From Sphingomonadales bacterium (GTDB lineage: Bacteria; Pseudomonadota; Alphaproteobacteria; Sphingomonadales; Sphingomonadaceae), in contig JAIXUQ010000034.1 of the NCBI GenBank assembly GCA_027483465.1, forward strand, positions 123,790-187,789: a stretch of 64,000 nucleotides of DNA, in the 5' to 3' direction. The notes under the pieces were generated by a model that was given only the letters and a program-made list of their open reading frames with translations, was not told where the DNA came from and searched no databases. A program made the translations under genes and the position numbers. Positions 41,597 to 51,602 of the stretch are shown here, in pieces. How positions within the stretch are numbered: the first letter of the stretch is position 1; each line of letters begins with the position of its first letter.

Positions 41597-41625
41597 ATTG
41601 ACGGCAGCGCGCCACGCCCCTACGT
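41597..41625 (+). promoter_or_regulatory. Possible carA promoter
   Basis: TTGACG (41597-41602) and TACGTG (41620-41625) are 17 bp apart and 38 bp before the carA start. The -35 is good and the -10 weak. No pyrimidine-responsive leader structure is apparent. Confidence 0.4.
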
Positions 41626-41662
41626 GGCCGGCCGTTTGCCCGCAACCCGAAGGAAGCCACCC

Positions 41663-42840
41663 ATGGCCGTCGCCCAAGCGCCCGTCCAACCCAAAGGCGC
41701 AACCGGTGTGCTGGTGCTGGCCGATGGCAGCGTGATCTGGGGCCATGGCTTTGGCGCCGAGGGCGTGGCCGTGGGCGAGGTGTGCTTCAACACCGCCATG
41801 ACCGGCTATCAGGAAGTGATGAGCGACCCCAGCTATGCCGGGCAGATCATCACCTTCACCTTCCCGCACATCGGCAATGTGGGCGCCAATGACGAGGATA
41901 TCGAATCGCCCAACCCACATGCCCTGGGCTGCGTGGTGCGCGAGCCCGTTACTCCGGCCGCCAATTTCCGCAGCCAGCGCCGCTTTGACGACTGGATGAA
42001 GAAATGGGGTCGCATCGGCATTTCAGGGGTGGACACGCGCGCGCTGACCAAGCGCATCCGCACCGGCGGCGCGCCCAACGGCGTGATCGCGCACAACAAG
42101 GCCGGCCAGTTCAACATCAAGCAATTGCTGAGCCAGGCGCGCGGTTGGCCGGGCCTGGAGGGGATGGATCTGGCCAGCGTGATCAGTGCCACCCAGAATT
42201 ACAGCTGGGATGATGGCCTGTGGACGCTGGCTGGCGGCTACGCCGTGCACAGCGCCAATGCCAACGGCCCGCATGTGGTGGCCATTGATTATGGCATGAA
42301 GCGCAACATTTTGCGCAACCTGGTCGCCGCCGGCGCGCGGGTGACGGTGGTACCGGCCACTGCGACCTTTGACGAGATCATGGCGTTGAAGCCCGCCGGC
42401 ATTTTCCTGTCCAACGGCCCCGGCGATCCGGCCGCCACCGGCATCCATGCGGTGCCGACCATCCAGAAGATCCTGAACGCCGGCCTGCCGCTGTTCGGCA
42501 TTTGCCTGGGCCACCAATTGCTGGGCCTCGCGGTGGGCGCCAAGACGCTGAAGATGACGCAGGGCCACCGCGGCGCCAACCATCCGGTCAAGCGGCTGTC
42601 CGATGGCCGGGTGGAGATCACCTCGATGAACCATGGCTTTGCCGTTGACACCGACACGCTGCCGGCCACGGCGCGGCCCACCCATATCTCATTGTTTGAC
42701 GGTACGCTTGCCGGCCTGGAGCTGACCGACCGCCCGGCGTTCAGCGTGCAATATCACCCCGAAGCCAGCCCCGGCCCACAGGACAGCCAATATCTGTTCG
42801 AGAAGTTCGTGGCCTCCCTCGCTCCCGCCCGGAACGCCTG

Positions 42841-42841
<1 letters not shown>
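41663..42841 (+). CDS. carA: Carbamoyl-phosphate synthase small (glutaminase) subunit
   Basis: Supplies ammonia from glutamine to CarB. The 392-residue protein shows the N-terminal CPSase small-chain domain and a class I glutamine amidotransferase domain with the nucleophile in [14 protein letters not shown] (Cys near residue 280) and the catalytic His/Glu in [10 protein letters not shown]. The start at 41663 has AAGGAAG upstream. Its TGA shares a base with the carB ATG (TGATG), ensuring balanced synthesis of the two subunits. Confidence 0.97.
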
Positions 42842-46083
<3,242 letters not shown>

Positions 46084-46106
46084 CGGGTGATCAGGCCCGT
46101 TCCTCA

Positions 46107-46145
46107 GCCCCTGGCCTCATGCTGGCAGAGCATGAAGACAGGGGC
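46107..46145 (+). promoter_or_regulatory. Nested hairpin in the carB-greA gap
   Basis: A two-tier stem: GCCCCTG pairs with CAGGGGC, symmetrical five-base internal strands follow, then ATGCT pairs with AGCAT around GGCAG. It lies 36 bp before greA. No T-run follows, so it is more likely an mRNA leader structure or processing site than a terminator. Confidence 0.5.
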
Positions 46146-46181
46146 AAATCATTGAAACGACTTGCAGGATAAACAGATACC

Positions 46182-46661
46182 ATGGCGAGTTTGGACAAGG
46201 TTCCGATGCTGCCAACCGGGCATGAAGCCCTGTTGGTGCAGCTGCGGCAACTGAAGGAGGTGGAGCGTCCGGCGGTGGTGGAGGCCATCGAGGAGGCCCG
46301 CGCCCATGGCGATCTTTCGGAAAATGCCGAATATCACGCCGCCAAGGAACGCCAGGGCCAGATCGAAGCCCAGGTGATCGAGCTGGAGGACATGCTGGCT
46401 CGCGCCATCGTGATCGATCCGAAGACACTTTCGGGCGACAAGGTGGTGTTTGGCGCCACCGTCCATTTGCTCGATGAAGATGACAAGCCGGTCCGCTATC
46501 AGATCGTTGGCCAGCATGAAGCCGATGTGAAGGCCGGCCGGATCAGCTTTTCCTCACCGCTGGGCCGTGCCCTGATTGGCCGCCGCAAAGGCGACGAGGT
46601 GGAGGTGAACACCCCGTCCGGCGACAAATATTATCTGATCGAGACAATTCAGTTCATCTGA
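46182..46661 (+). CDS. greA: Transcription elongation factor GreA
   Basis: Rescues backtracked RNA polymerase by stimulating transcript cleavage. The 159-residue protein has the N-terminal coiled coil with the acidic tip region [22 protein letters not shown] and the C-terminal FKBP-like domain with [28 protein letters not shown]. It follows carB on the same strand across a 98-bp gap containing a nested hairpin, and converges exactly on the Lrp gene, the two stops abutting. Confidence 0.96.
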   Translation: MASLDKVPMLPTGHEALLVQLRQLKEVERPAVVEAIEEARAHGDLSENAEYHAAKERQGQIEAQVIELEDMLARAIVIDPKTLSGDKVVFGATVHLLDEDDKPVRYQIVGQHEADVKAGRISFSSPLGRALIGRRKGDEVEVNTPSGDKYYLIETIQFI

Positions 46662-47141
46662 TCAATCGACCGGAACCCCCGGGCGTTGCAGGCTGGTGCG
46701 GATCACGAAGCTGGTCTTCACGCTTTCAACGTTCGGGGCCGGCGTCAGTTGACTGGTCAGGAATTTCTGGAATTCCTGCAGATCGTGGGCGACCACCTTC
46801 AGCATGAAATCAATCTCGCCGTTGAGCATGTGGCATTCCCGCACCTGGGGCAGGGTGGCAACATGCTCCTCGAAGGCGCGCAGATCGGCCTCGGCCTGGC
46901 TTTTGAGGCTGACCATGGCAAAGACGGTGATGCCATAGCCCAGCGCCACACTGTCCAGATCGGCATGATAGCCGCGGATGACGCCATTGTCCTCCAACGC
47001 CCGCACGCGGCGCAGGCAGGGCGGCGCTGTCAGCCCCGCGCGGTTGGCCAGATCGACATTGGTGATGCGGCCTTCCGATTGCAGATGGCGCAGGATCACG
47101 CGGTCAATATCGTCGATCGGCAGGCGCGAGCGGTGAACCAA
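46662..47141 (-). CDS. Lrp/AsnC-family transcriptional regulator
   Basis: A 159-residue regulator: winged helix-turn-helix at the N-terminus (ITNVDLANRAGLTAPPCLRRV followed by RALEDNGVIRGYHA) and a C-terminal RAM/ACT-like effector domain. There is no ATG near the conserved start; TTG 47141 with GGAG eight bases upstream is the best choice, TTG 47147 being less well spaced. The AT-rich divergent gap to trxB (47142-47335) probably holds its operator. The effector amino acid cannot be read from sequence. Confidence 0.88.
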   Translation of the reverse strand: MVHRSRLPIDDIDRVILRHLQSEGRITNVDLANRAGLTAPPCLRRVRALEDNGVIRGYHADLDSVALGYGITVFAMVSLKSQAEADLRAFEEHVATLPQVRECHMLNGEIDFMLKVVAHDLQEFQKFLTSQLTPAPNVESVKTSFVIRTSLQRPGVPVD

Positions 47142-47335
47142 GGGCAAGACTCCAATAAATTGACGCCAAGATTGATAACATTGTTTCAAACGCGCGCAAG
47201 ATGCAGGATGCAGCCTGCGTCCTTTGCGCAAGGCTCTGGCCATTGCGTGCTTGCGGGGCTGGAATATCGGGCGAATTCGCCTAAGTCAGTCGGCAATCGG
47301 GGGCCAGATGCCCCACCAAGCGGAGATTCGTGTTG

Positions 47336-48268
47336 ATGGTTCGTCATGCCAAGGTGCTGATCATCGGGTCCGGTCCGGCCGGTTACACGGCGGCGGTGTA
47401 TGCCGCGCGCGCCATGCTGGCCCCCGTGCTGATCCAGGGTCTGCAACCGGGCGGCCAGTTGACCATCACGACCGAAGTGGAAAACTGGCCGGGCGAAACG
47501 ATGGTGATGGGGCCCGATCTGATGGTGAAGATGGAGGCGCAGGCCCGCCACGTGGGAGCCGAGATCATCACCGACATCGTGACCAGGGTTGATCTGTCGC
47601 AGCGGCCGTTCGCGCTGGAGACCGACAGCGGCGAGGGTTGGACAGCGGATACGCTGGTGATCGCCACCGGTGCCCAGGCGCGCTGGCTGGGCCTGCCGTC
47701 CGAAACCAGGTTTCGCGGCTTTGGTGTATCCGCTTGCGCCACCTGCGATGGCTTTTTCTTCCGCGGCAAGGAGGTTGTGGTGGTGGGCGGCGGCAACACC
47801 GCGGTGGAGGAGGCGATGTTCCTCACCAAATTTGCCAGCAAGGTCCATCTTGTCCACCGCCGCGGCGAACTCAGGGCCGACAAGACCAACCAGGCCAGGC
47901 TGCTTGATAACCCGAAGGTGGAAATGCACTGGCACGCCGAAGTGGCCGAAGTGCACGGCCAGGACATGCCGCTGAAGGTGGAAGGCGTGACCCTGCGTGA
48001 CACCCGCGATGGCAGCACCCGCCATCTGCCGGCCGATGGCCTGTTCGTTGCCATCGGCCATGTGCCGGCCACCAGCCTCTTCACCGGCCAACTGACCATG
48101 GACGAGGAGGGCTATATCATCACGGCCCCCGACAGCACCGCGACCAGCGTGCCCGGCGTGTTTGCCGCCGGTGACGTGAAGGACAAGCTCTACCGCCAGG
48201 CGGTGACGGCGGCCGGCATGGGCTGCATGGCCGCGCTTGAAGCCGAACGTTTTCTGGCGCACGGTTGA
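47336..48268 (+). CDS. trxB: Thioredoxin-disulfide reductase
   Basis: NADPH-dependent flavoenzyme that reduces thioredoxin. The 310-residue protein has the FAD-binding [16 protein letters not shown], the redox-active [11 protein letters not shown] (CATC), the NADPH-binding [12 protein letters not shown], and the C-terminal FAD motif [18 protein letters not shown] 47336 was taken as start (GGAG ten bases upstream); GTG 47330 and TTG 47333 are in frame. A perfect 12-bp palindrome GGCGAATTCGCC (47270-47281) lies in the upstream region and could be an operator. Confidence 0.95.
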   Translation: MVRHAKVLIIGSGPAGYTAAVYAARAMLAPVLIQGLQPGGQLTITTEVENWPGETMVMGPDLMVKMEAQARHVGAEIITDIVTRVDLSQRPFALETDSGEGWTADTLVIATGAQARWLGLPSETRFRGFGVSACATCDGFFFRGKEVVVVGGGNTAVEEAMFLTKFASKVHLVHRRGELRADKTNQARLLDNPKVEMHWHAEVAEVHGQDMPLKVEGVTLRDTRDGSTRHLPADGLFVAIGHVPATSLFTGQLTMDEEGYIITAPDSTATSVPGVFAAGDVKDKLYRQAVTAAGMGCMAALEAERFLAHG

Positions 48269-48294
48269 CGGTGAGGGAAGGGTAGCGGGGCATC

Positions 48295-49206
48295 GTGCAG
48301 CCAGGCATCAATCTGGATTGGGAAAAGCTGCGTCTGTTTGATGTCGTGGCTGATGCCGGCAGCTTTACCGAAGCCGCCCGCCGCCTGCACATGAGCCAGC
48401 CCGCGCTGTCCCGCCAGATCGCCGCGCTGGAAGAAAGCCTGGGTGCCAAGCTGTTTCACCGCCACGCCCGCGGCCTGGCGATGACCCACGAAGGGGAGCA
48501 GTTGCGCAGCGCCACCGCCGACATGCACGAGCGCATCGACCGGGCCGCCCAGGCCATTGATGCCAGCCGTGACCGGCCCACCGGTGCCATCCGGCTTACC
48601 ACCACCGTTTCCTTCGGCTCCACGTGGCTGGCGCGGCAGCTTGGCGATTTCCTCGATCTCTATCCCGATATCAGCGTTCATCTGATGCTCACCGATGCCG
48701 ATCTGGATCTGGCCAAGCGCGAGGCTGACGTGGCGATCCGCTTCCACCGCCCGTTCCAGAGCGAGTTGATGCAGCGCCCGTTGGCCAATATCCGCCATTA
48801 TCTGGTGGCCAGCCCCGATTATCTCGCCCGCCATGGAGAGCCCCAGAGCATCGCCGATCTGGAGCAGCACCGGCTGATTGCCTATGGCGATGCCGCGCCC
48901 GATTATCTGAAGGGCATCAACTGGATCCTGGAACTGGGCCACCAAGGGCATCCCCGCCCGGCAGCGCTCACCATCAACAACAGCCATGGCGTGTTGCAGG
49001 CGGTCGAATCCGGCGCCGGGATCGCGGCCCTGCCGTCTTATCTCATCCGGTCATCGGGGCGGGTGAAGGTGGTGCTGCCACAGGTGGAGGGGCCGGTGTT
49101 CCGCACCTTCTTCACCTATCCCTCCGAACTGCGGCGCTCCCTGCGCATTGCCGCACTGCGGGATTTTCTGGTTGATCGCATGACCAGCCAGGCCCTCGAT
49201 ATGTGA
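48295..49206 (+). CDS. LysR-family transcriptional regulator
   Basis: A 303-residue regulator with GTG start: N-terminal helix-turn-helix AGSFTEAARRLHMSQPALSRQI followed by AALEESLGAKLFHR, and a C-terminal periplasmic-binding-like effector domain (LTTTVSFGSTWLARQLGDFLDLYP). It begins 26 bp after trxB, so the two may be co-transcribed. The target genes are not evident; LysR proteins usually act on a divergent neighbour, but there is none here. An 8-bp hairpin with no T-run (GTCGCAGC/GCTGCGAC, about 49214-49236) follows the stop. Confidence 0.92.
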   Translation: MQPGINLDWEKLRLFDVVADAGSFTEAARRLHMSQPALSRQIAALEESLGAKLFHRHARGLAMTHEGEQLRSATADMHERIDRAAQAIDASRDRPTGAIRLTTTVSFGSTWLARQLGDFLDLYPDISVHLMLTDADLDLAKREADVAIRFHRPFQSELMQRPLANIRHYLVASPDYLARHGEPQSIADLEQHRLIAYGDAAPDYLKGINWILELGHQGHPRPAALTINNSHGVLQAVESGAGIAALPSYLIRSSGRVKVVLPQVEGPVFRTFFTYPSELRRSLRIAALRDFLVDRMTSQALDM

Positions 49207-49284
49207 GGCAGCCTGTCGCAGCTTCATCGGCTGCGACGGAAATTTGCGCAAAATCAAGGATCTGTGTTGGGTTGCCGGCCAATA

Positions 49285-49303
49285 CCATGCAAAAAATGCA
49301 TGG
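49285..49303. repeat. Perfect palindrome upstream of the candidate small RNA
   Basis: CCATGCA and TGCATGG flank five A residues, a 7-bp perfect inverted repeat about 58-75 bp before the first hairpin of the candidate RNA. The size and AT-rich centre suit a dimeric regulator's operator. No regulator is proven. Confidence 0.4.
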
Positions 49304-49360
49304 CTGCGTCGCGATATTGTGCAGTGCAAAATCAACGAGTGGCACCGTAGATAACACCTG

Positions 49361-49549
49361 TCGCCGCGATAGCGGCAACGCCGGGTCCGCCGCACTCCTC
49401 CCCTCCCGCGGCTCACCCGGCTGGCTGGTGCTTCTCCTCCCCCCTTGACGCACCAGCCGGCCCGGACGCGCCACTCCTCCCCTCCCGGCGCCTTTCCGGG
49501 CGAAATATCGGGCCGGACGTCTCCCCCCAGACGTCCGGCCCCTTTTTTT
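49361..49549 (+). ncRNA. Candidate small RNA with anti-Shine-Dalgarno C-rich loops
   Basis: Five consecutive hairpins without an ORF. H1, 49363-49376, is a small GCCGC/GCGGC stem. H2, 49380-49421, has 7-bp and 5-bp stems with loop ACTCCTCCCCTCCC. H3, 49423-49458, is a perfect 9-bp stem whose 18-base loop contains CTCCTCCCCCC. H4, 49460-49501, again has 7-bp and 5-bp stems with a loop identical to that of H2 although the stems differ. H5 is a perfect 13-bp terminator. The conserved loops against changing stems point to an RNA that presents anti-Shine-Dalgarno sequence to mRNAs, as in the alphaproteobacterial CCUCCUCCC-motif ('cuckoo'/CcsR-like) sRNAs. The promoter is uncertain; TAGATA at 49348 would give a start near 49360. 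Confidence 0.75.
49510..49549 (+). terminator. Perfect 13-bp intrinsic terminator of the candidate sRNA
   Basis: GGGCCGGACGTCT and AGACGTCCGGCCC pair without mismatch around a six-C loop, followed by C and seven T residues (49543-49549). It is the strongest terminator in the window. A second, smaller hairpin (49585-49600, GCCGGG/CCCGGC) lies just beyond. Confidence 0.9.
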
Positions 49550-49644
49550 GTTTGTGGTGCGTTTGTGCGACCAACCGCCATATCGCCGGGATTGCCCGGC
49601 CTTCCCATTTTCGCCCTGCTGCGCTAACCGCTTGGCCACCGGCC

Positions 49645-49717
49645 GGGCCCGTAGCTCAACGGTTAGAGCTGGCCGCTCATAACGGCTAGGTTGGGGGTTC
49701 GAATCCCTCCGGGCCTA
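49645..49717 (+). tRNA. tRNA with CAU anticodon (elongator Met or Ile2)
   Basis: A full cloverleaf: acceptor GGGCCCG against CGGGCCT (G1-U72), D-arm GCTC/GAGC, anticodon loop CTCATAA with CAT, T-arm GGGGG/CCCTC, discriminator A; CC follows but the terminal A of CCA is not encoded. It lacks initiator features (no mismatch of C1-A72 type and no GGG/CCC anticodon stem). Pairs C4-G69 and C5-G68 match the acceptor determinants used by E. coli TilS to choose tRNA-Ile2, so Ile(CAU, lysidine) is a real alternative to Met. Confidence 0.9.
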
Positions 49718-49748
49718 CCGGCGGTGTGAAAGGAACAGGCGTCTGGGC

Positions 49749-50792
49749 GTGTCGGCAGAACAAGCGGGAGCAGCGGCTGCCCCCCCCGCCGCCGTGGCCC
49801 AGCGCCCCCGGGCCACCTGGACAACGTGGGCTGGTGCCGCGCTCGGCCTCCTGGTGCTGGGCCTGGCGGCCTGGGGCCTCAAGAAAATCTCGGGCCAGGT
49901 CACGCTGGCGGATGTCATCCGCGAGATCAATTCCACGCCGGCGCACCTGATCGGCTTTGCCGCTGTCTCCACCTTCCTCTCCTATGTGGTGCTGGTGGGT
50001 TATGATTGGTTTGCCACCCGGCACCTGGGCTACAAGATCGGTTGGCCGATCCTGGCGGCAGCCAGTTTTTCCAGCTTCACCATGAGCCACACCCTTGGTG
50101 TGACGATCCTGACCGGTGGTACCGTGCGCTATCGCATCTACACGCGCGAGGGCGTGAGGCCGGCCGATATCGCCATGATCATCCTGTTGTGCGGCTGGAC
50201 CTTCTGGCTGGGCATCATCTTCGTTGCCGGGGTTGGTCTGGTGGTGTCGCCCACACTGGCGCAGCCGATCCGCCAATGGGTGCCGCCCCAGCTCGAGGAA
50301 TTCACCGGGGCGCTGTTCCTGGGCGGCGTGCTGCTCTATACCATAATGGCATCGACCTGGCGGCGGGAATTCCGGCTGTGGCGCTATCGCTTCACCATCC
50401 CCAACGGCAAGGAAACGCTGCAACAAATTGCCATCGGCACCATCGATCTGGCCTTTGCCGGTGGTGCCCTCTACATCCTGCTGCTGCCGGTGGCCGGCGT
50501 GCCGGATTTGCTCACCTTTCTGGTGATCTATGCGGTGGCCATGGTTTCGGGGGCGCTGGCCCACGCACCGGGCGGCATTGGCGTGTTTGAACTTGTGGTG
50601 GTGGGGCTGATGCCCGATGCCGACAAGGCCGGGGTGCTGGCCGCGGTTGCACTGTTCCGGTTGATGTACACCTTCATCCCGTTCGTGCTCGGCGCCGCGG
50701 TGATTGCCGTGCTGGAATGGCGGGCCCTCAGAACGGCCCGCGCCGCAGCTGCTCGGCCCGTTCCGCCAGTTTCTGCCGCCAGCGAGGCGTGA
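49749..50792 (+). CDS. UPF0104/lysylphosphatidylglycerol synthase-like membrane protein
   Basis: A 347-residue integral membrane protein with about eight hydrophobic segments and the LPG_synthase_TM signatures GVTILTGGTVRYRIYTREGV and SGALAHAPGGIGVFELVVVGL. GTG 49749 is the start. It lacks the cytosolic aminoacyl-transfer domain of MprF, so it is a flippase-like or lipid-handling relative of unknown substrate. Its 3' end overlaps the convergent MOSC gene by 65 bp, an unusually long antisense overlap. Confidence 0.85.
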   Translation: MSAEQAGAAAAPPAAVAQRPRATWTTWAGAALGLLVLGLAAWGLKKISGQVTLADVIREINSTPAHLIGFAAVSTFLSYVVLVGYDWFATRHLGYKIGWPILAAASFSSFTMSHTLGVTILTGGTVRYRIYTREGVRPADIAMIILLCGWTFWLGIIFVAGVGLVVSPTLAQPIRQWVPPQLEEFTGALFLGGVLLYTIMASTWRREFRLWRYRFTIPNGKETLQQIAIGTIDLAFAGGALYILLLPVAGVPDLLTFLVIYAVAMVSGALAHAPGGIGVFELVVVGLMPDADKAGVLAAVALFRLMYTFIPFVLGAAVIAVLEWRALRTARAAAARPVPPVSAASEA

Positions 50793-51408
50793 GCGCCGGC
50801 ATCGCAGCCAGTTCCAGCAGCTCGTCCAGCCGGCCGGCGCGGCCGGCGGCGATCGGGGTGAAGCGGCTGATCGGCCAGGCCGGGTTAGGGCGCTCAATCA
50901 CATCATGGCCATCGCCGGGGGCCACAACACCGGTTTCCAGCACCCGCAGATACCAGCCGCAGCGGCCCGACAGGGTCATGGCCTTGACCACGCGCTTGCT
51001 GCCCAGCACGGCGGCAAAGGTGGAACAGGGCTCGCGGATCTGCGCAATCTGCAGCGTGGCCGTGCCGCAGCGAATCACGTCACCCAGGCACAGATCGCCC
51101 TCATCCACCCCCGACACCGCCAGATTTTCACCCATTGCACCAGCGCCGAAGCGAGTGGCCAGATCGGGAAATTCCGTTTGCCAGGCGGCATAGCCCGACA
51201 AGGGATAGGCATAGACCGCCTTGTCCGGCCCGCCATGCACCCGCGTGTTGCCCACCTGATCGCCCGCCAGGCCCAGGAACGCCACTGCCACCGGGCCGTC
51301 CACCGGCTGGCGGTGATAGGCAGTGGGGAGGGCGACGCCGGCGACAGACTGTGGCCGGCCGATTCGCACCTGCGTAATTCTGCCACTGGGGAGGGGGCTT
51401 GCCATCAT
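50728..51408 (-). CDS. MOSC-domain protein (YiiM-like)
   Basis: A 226-residue protein of the MOSC superfamily, which binds molybdenum cofactor or carries sulfur: AFLGLAGDQVGNTRVHGGPDKAVYAYP, FGAGAMGENLAVSG, and the conserved Cys in IREPCSTFAAVLG. YiiM-type proteins detoxify N-hydroxylated bases with electrons from a reductase, but that activity is not assured here. ATG 51408 has AAGGAAG eight bases upstream. It is divergent from the tiny 21-codon ORF and overlaps the convergent membrane-protein gene. Confidence 0.88.
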   Translation of the reverse strand: MMASPLPSGRITQVRIGRPQSVAGVALPTAYHRQPVDGPVAVAFLGLAGDQVGNTRVHGGPDKAVYAYPLSGYAAWQTEFPDLATRFGAGAMGENLAVSGVDEGDLCLGDVIRCGTATLQIAQIREPCSTFAAVLGSKRVVKAMTLSGRCGWYLRVLETGVVAPGDGHDVIERPNPAWPISRFTPIAAGRAGRLDELLELAAMPALTPRWRQKLAERAEQLRRGPF

Positions 51409-51448
51409 GCCGGCTTCCTTTGACACTGCACGCCTTGTCCAACAAGCT

Positions 51449-51465
51449 GAAAGGAGGTGATCCAG
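51449..51465 (+). promoter_or_regulatory. Exceptional 17-nt Shine-Dalgarno match
   Basis: GAAAGGAGGTGATCCAG is complementary to the consensus 3' end of bacterial 16S rRNA over all 17 positions. The core AGGAGG lies seven bases before GTG 51465. Ordinary genes in this window use four to seven matching bases. TTGACA at 51420-51425 could be the -35 of its promoter, with no clear -10. Confidence 0.75.
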
Positions 51466-51530
51466 TGTCTCATTGCTTCATCATTGGCGCGAAGGCGCTG
51501 GTGGCCACGGTCGAGGTCGTGGCGCGCTGA
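51465..51530 (+). CDS. Tiny 21-codon ORF with near-perfect ribosome binding site
   Basis: GTG-started ORF encoding 21 residues beginning VSHCFIIGAK, continuing as an Ala/Val-rich hydrophobic stretch and ending in Arg. It is followed 38 bp later by a strong terminator and no plus-strand gene until proS about 3 kb on, so it forms a one-gene unit between the divergent MOSC gene and the convergent transporter gene. It may encode a small membrane-active peptide, or the translated part may serve to regulate ribosomes. Coding is inferred from the ribosome binding site, the stop and the terminator; no homologue is known to me. Confidence 0.55.
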   Translation: MSHCFIIGAKALVATVEVVAR

Positions 51531-51568
51531 CAACACCAGACACCGCCCTTCGGGCCGGATGACAATGT

Positions 51569-51598
51569 GGGGCTGCCGGGCAACCGGCGGCCCCTTTT
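51569..51598 (+). terminator. Intrinsic terminator after the tiny ORF
   Basis: GGGGCTGCCGG and CCGGCGGCCCC form an 11-bp stem (one U-G pair) around GCAA, followed by TTTT. The U-G pair exists only in the plus-strand RNA, which supports that direction. It lies against the stop of the convergent transporter gene. Confidence 0.8.
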
Positions 51599-51602
51599 GC
51601 CT

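Noticed and set aside
49585..49600. Second terminator between the sRNA candidate and the CAU tRNA
   Set aside because: GCCGGG/CCCGGC is only 6 bp and its T-run is interrupted; the 13-bp terminator upstream suffices.
51449..51465. 16S rRNA 3'-end fragment on the minus strand
   Set aside because: The 17-base identity is too short for an rRNA remnant, no further 16S similarity flanks it, and it sits correctly as a Shine-Dalgarno for a plus-strand ORF.
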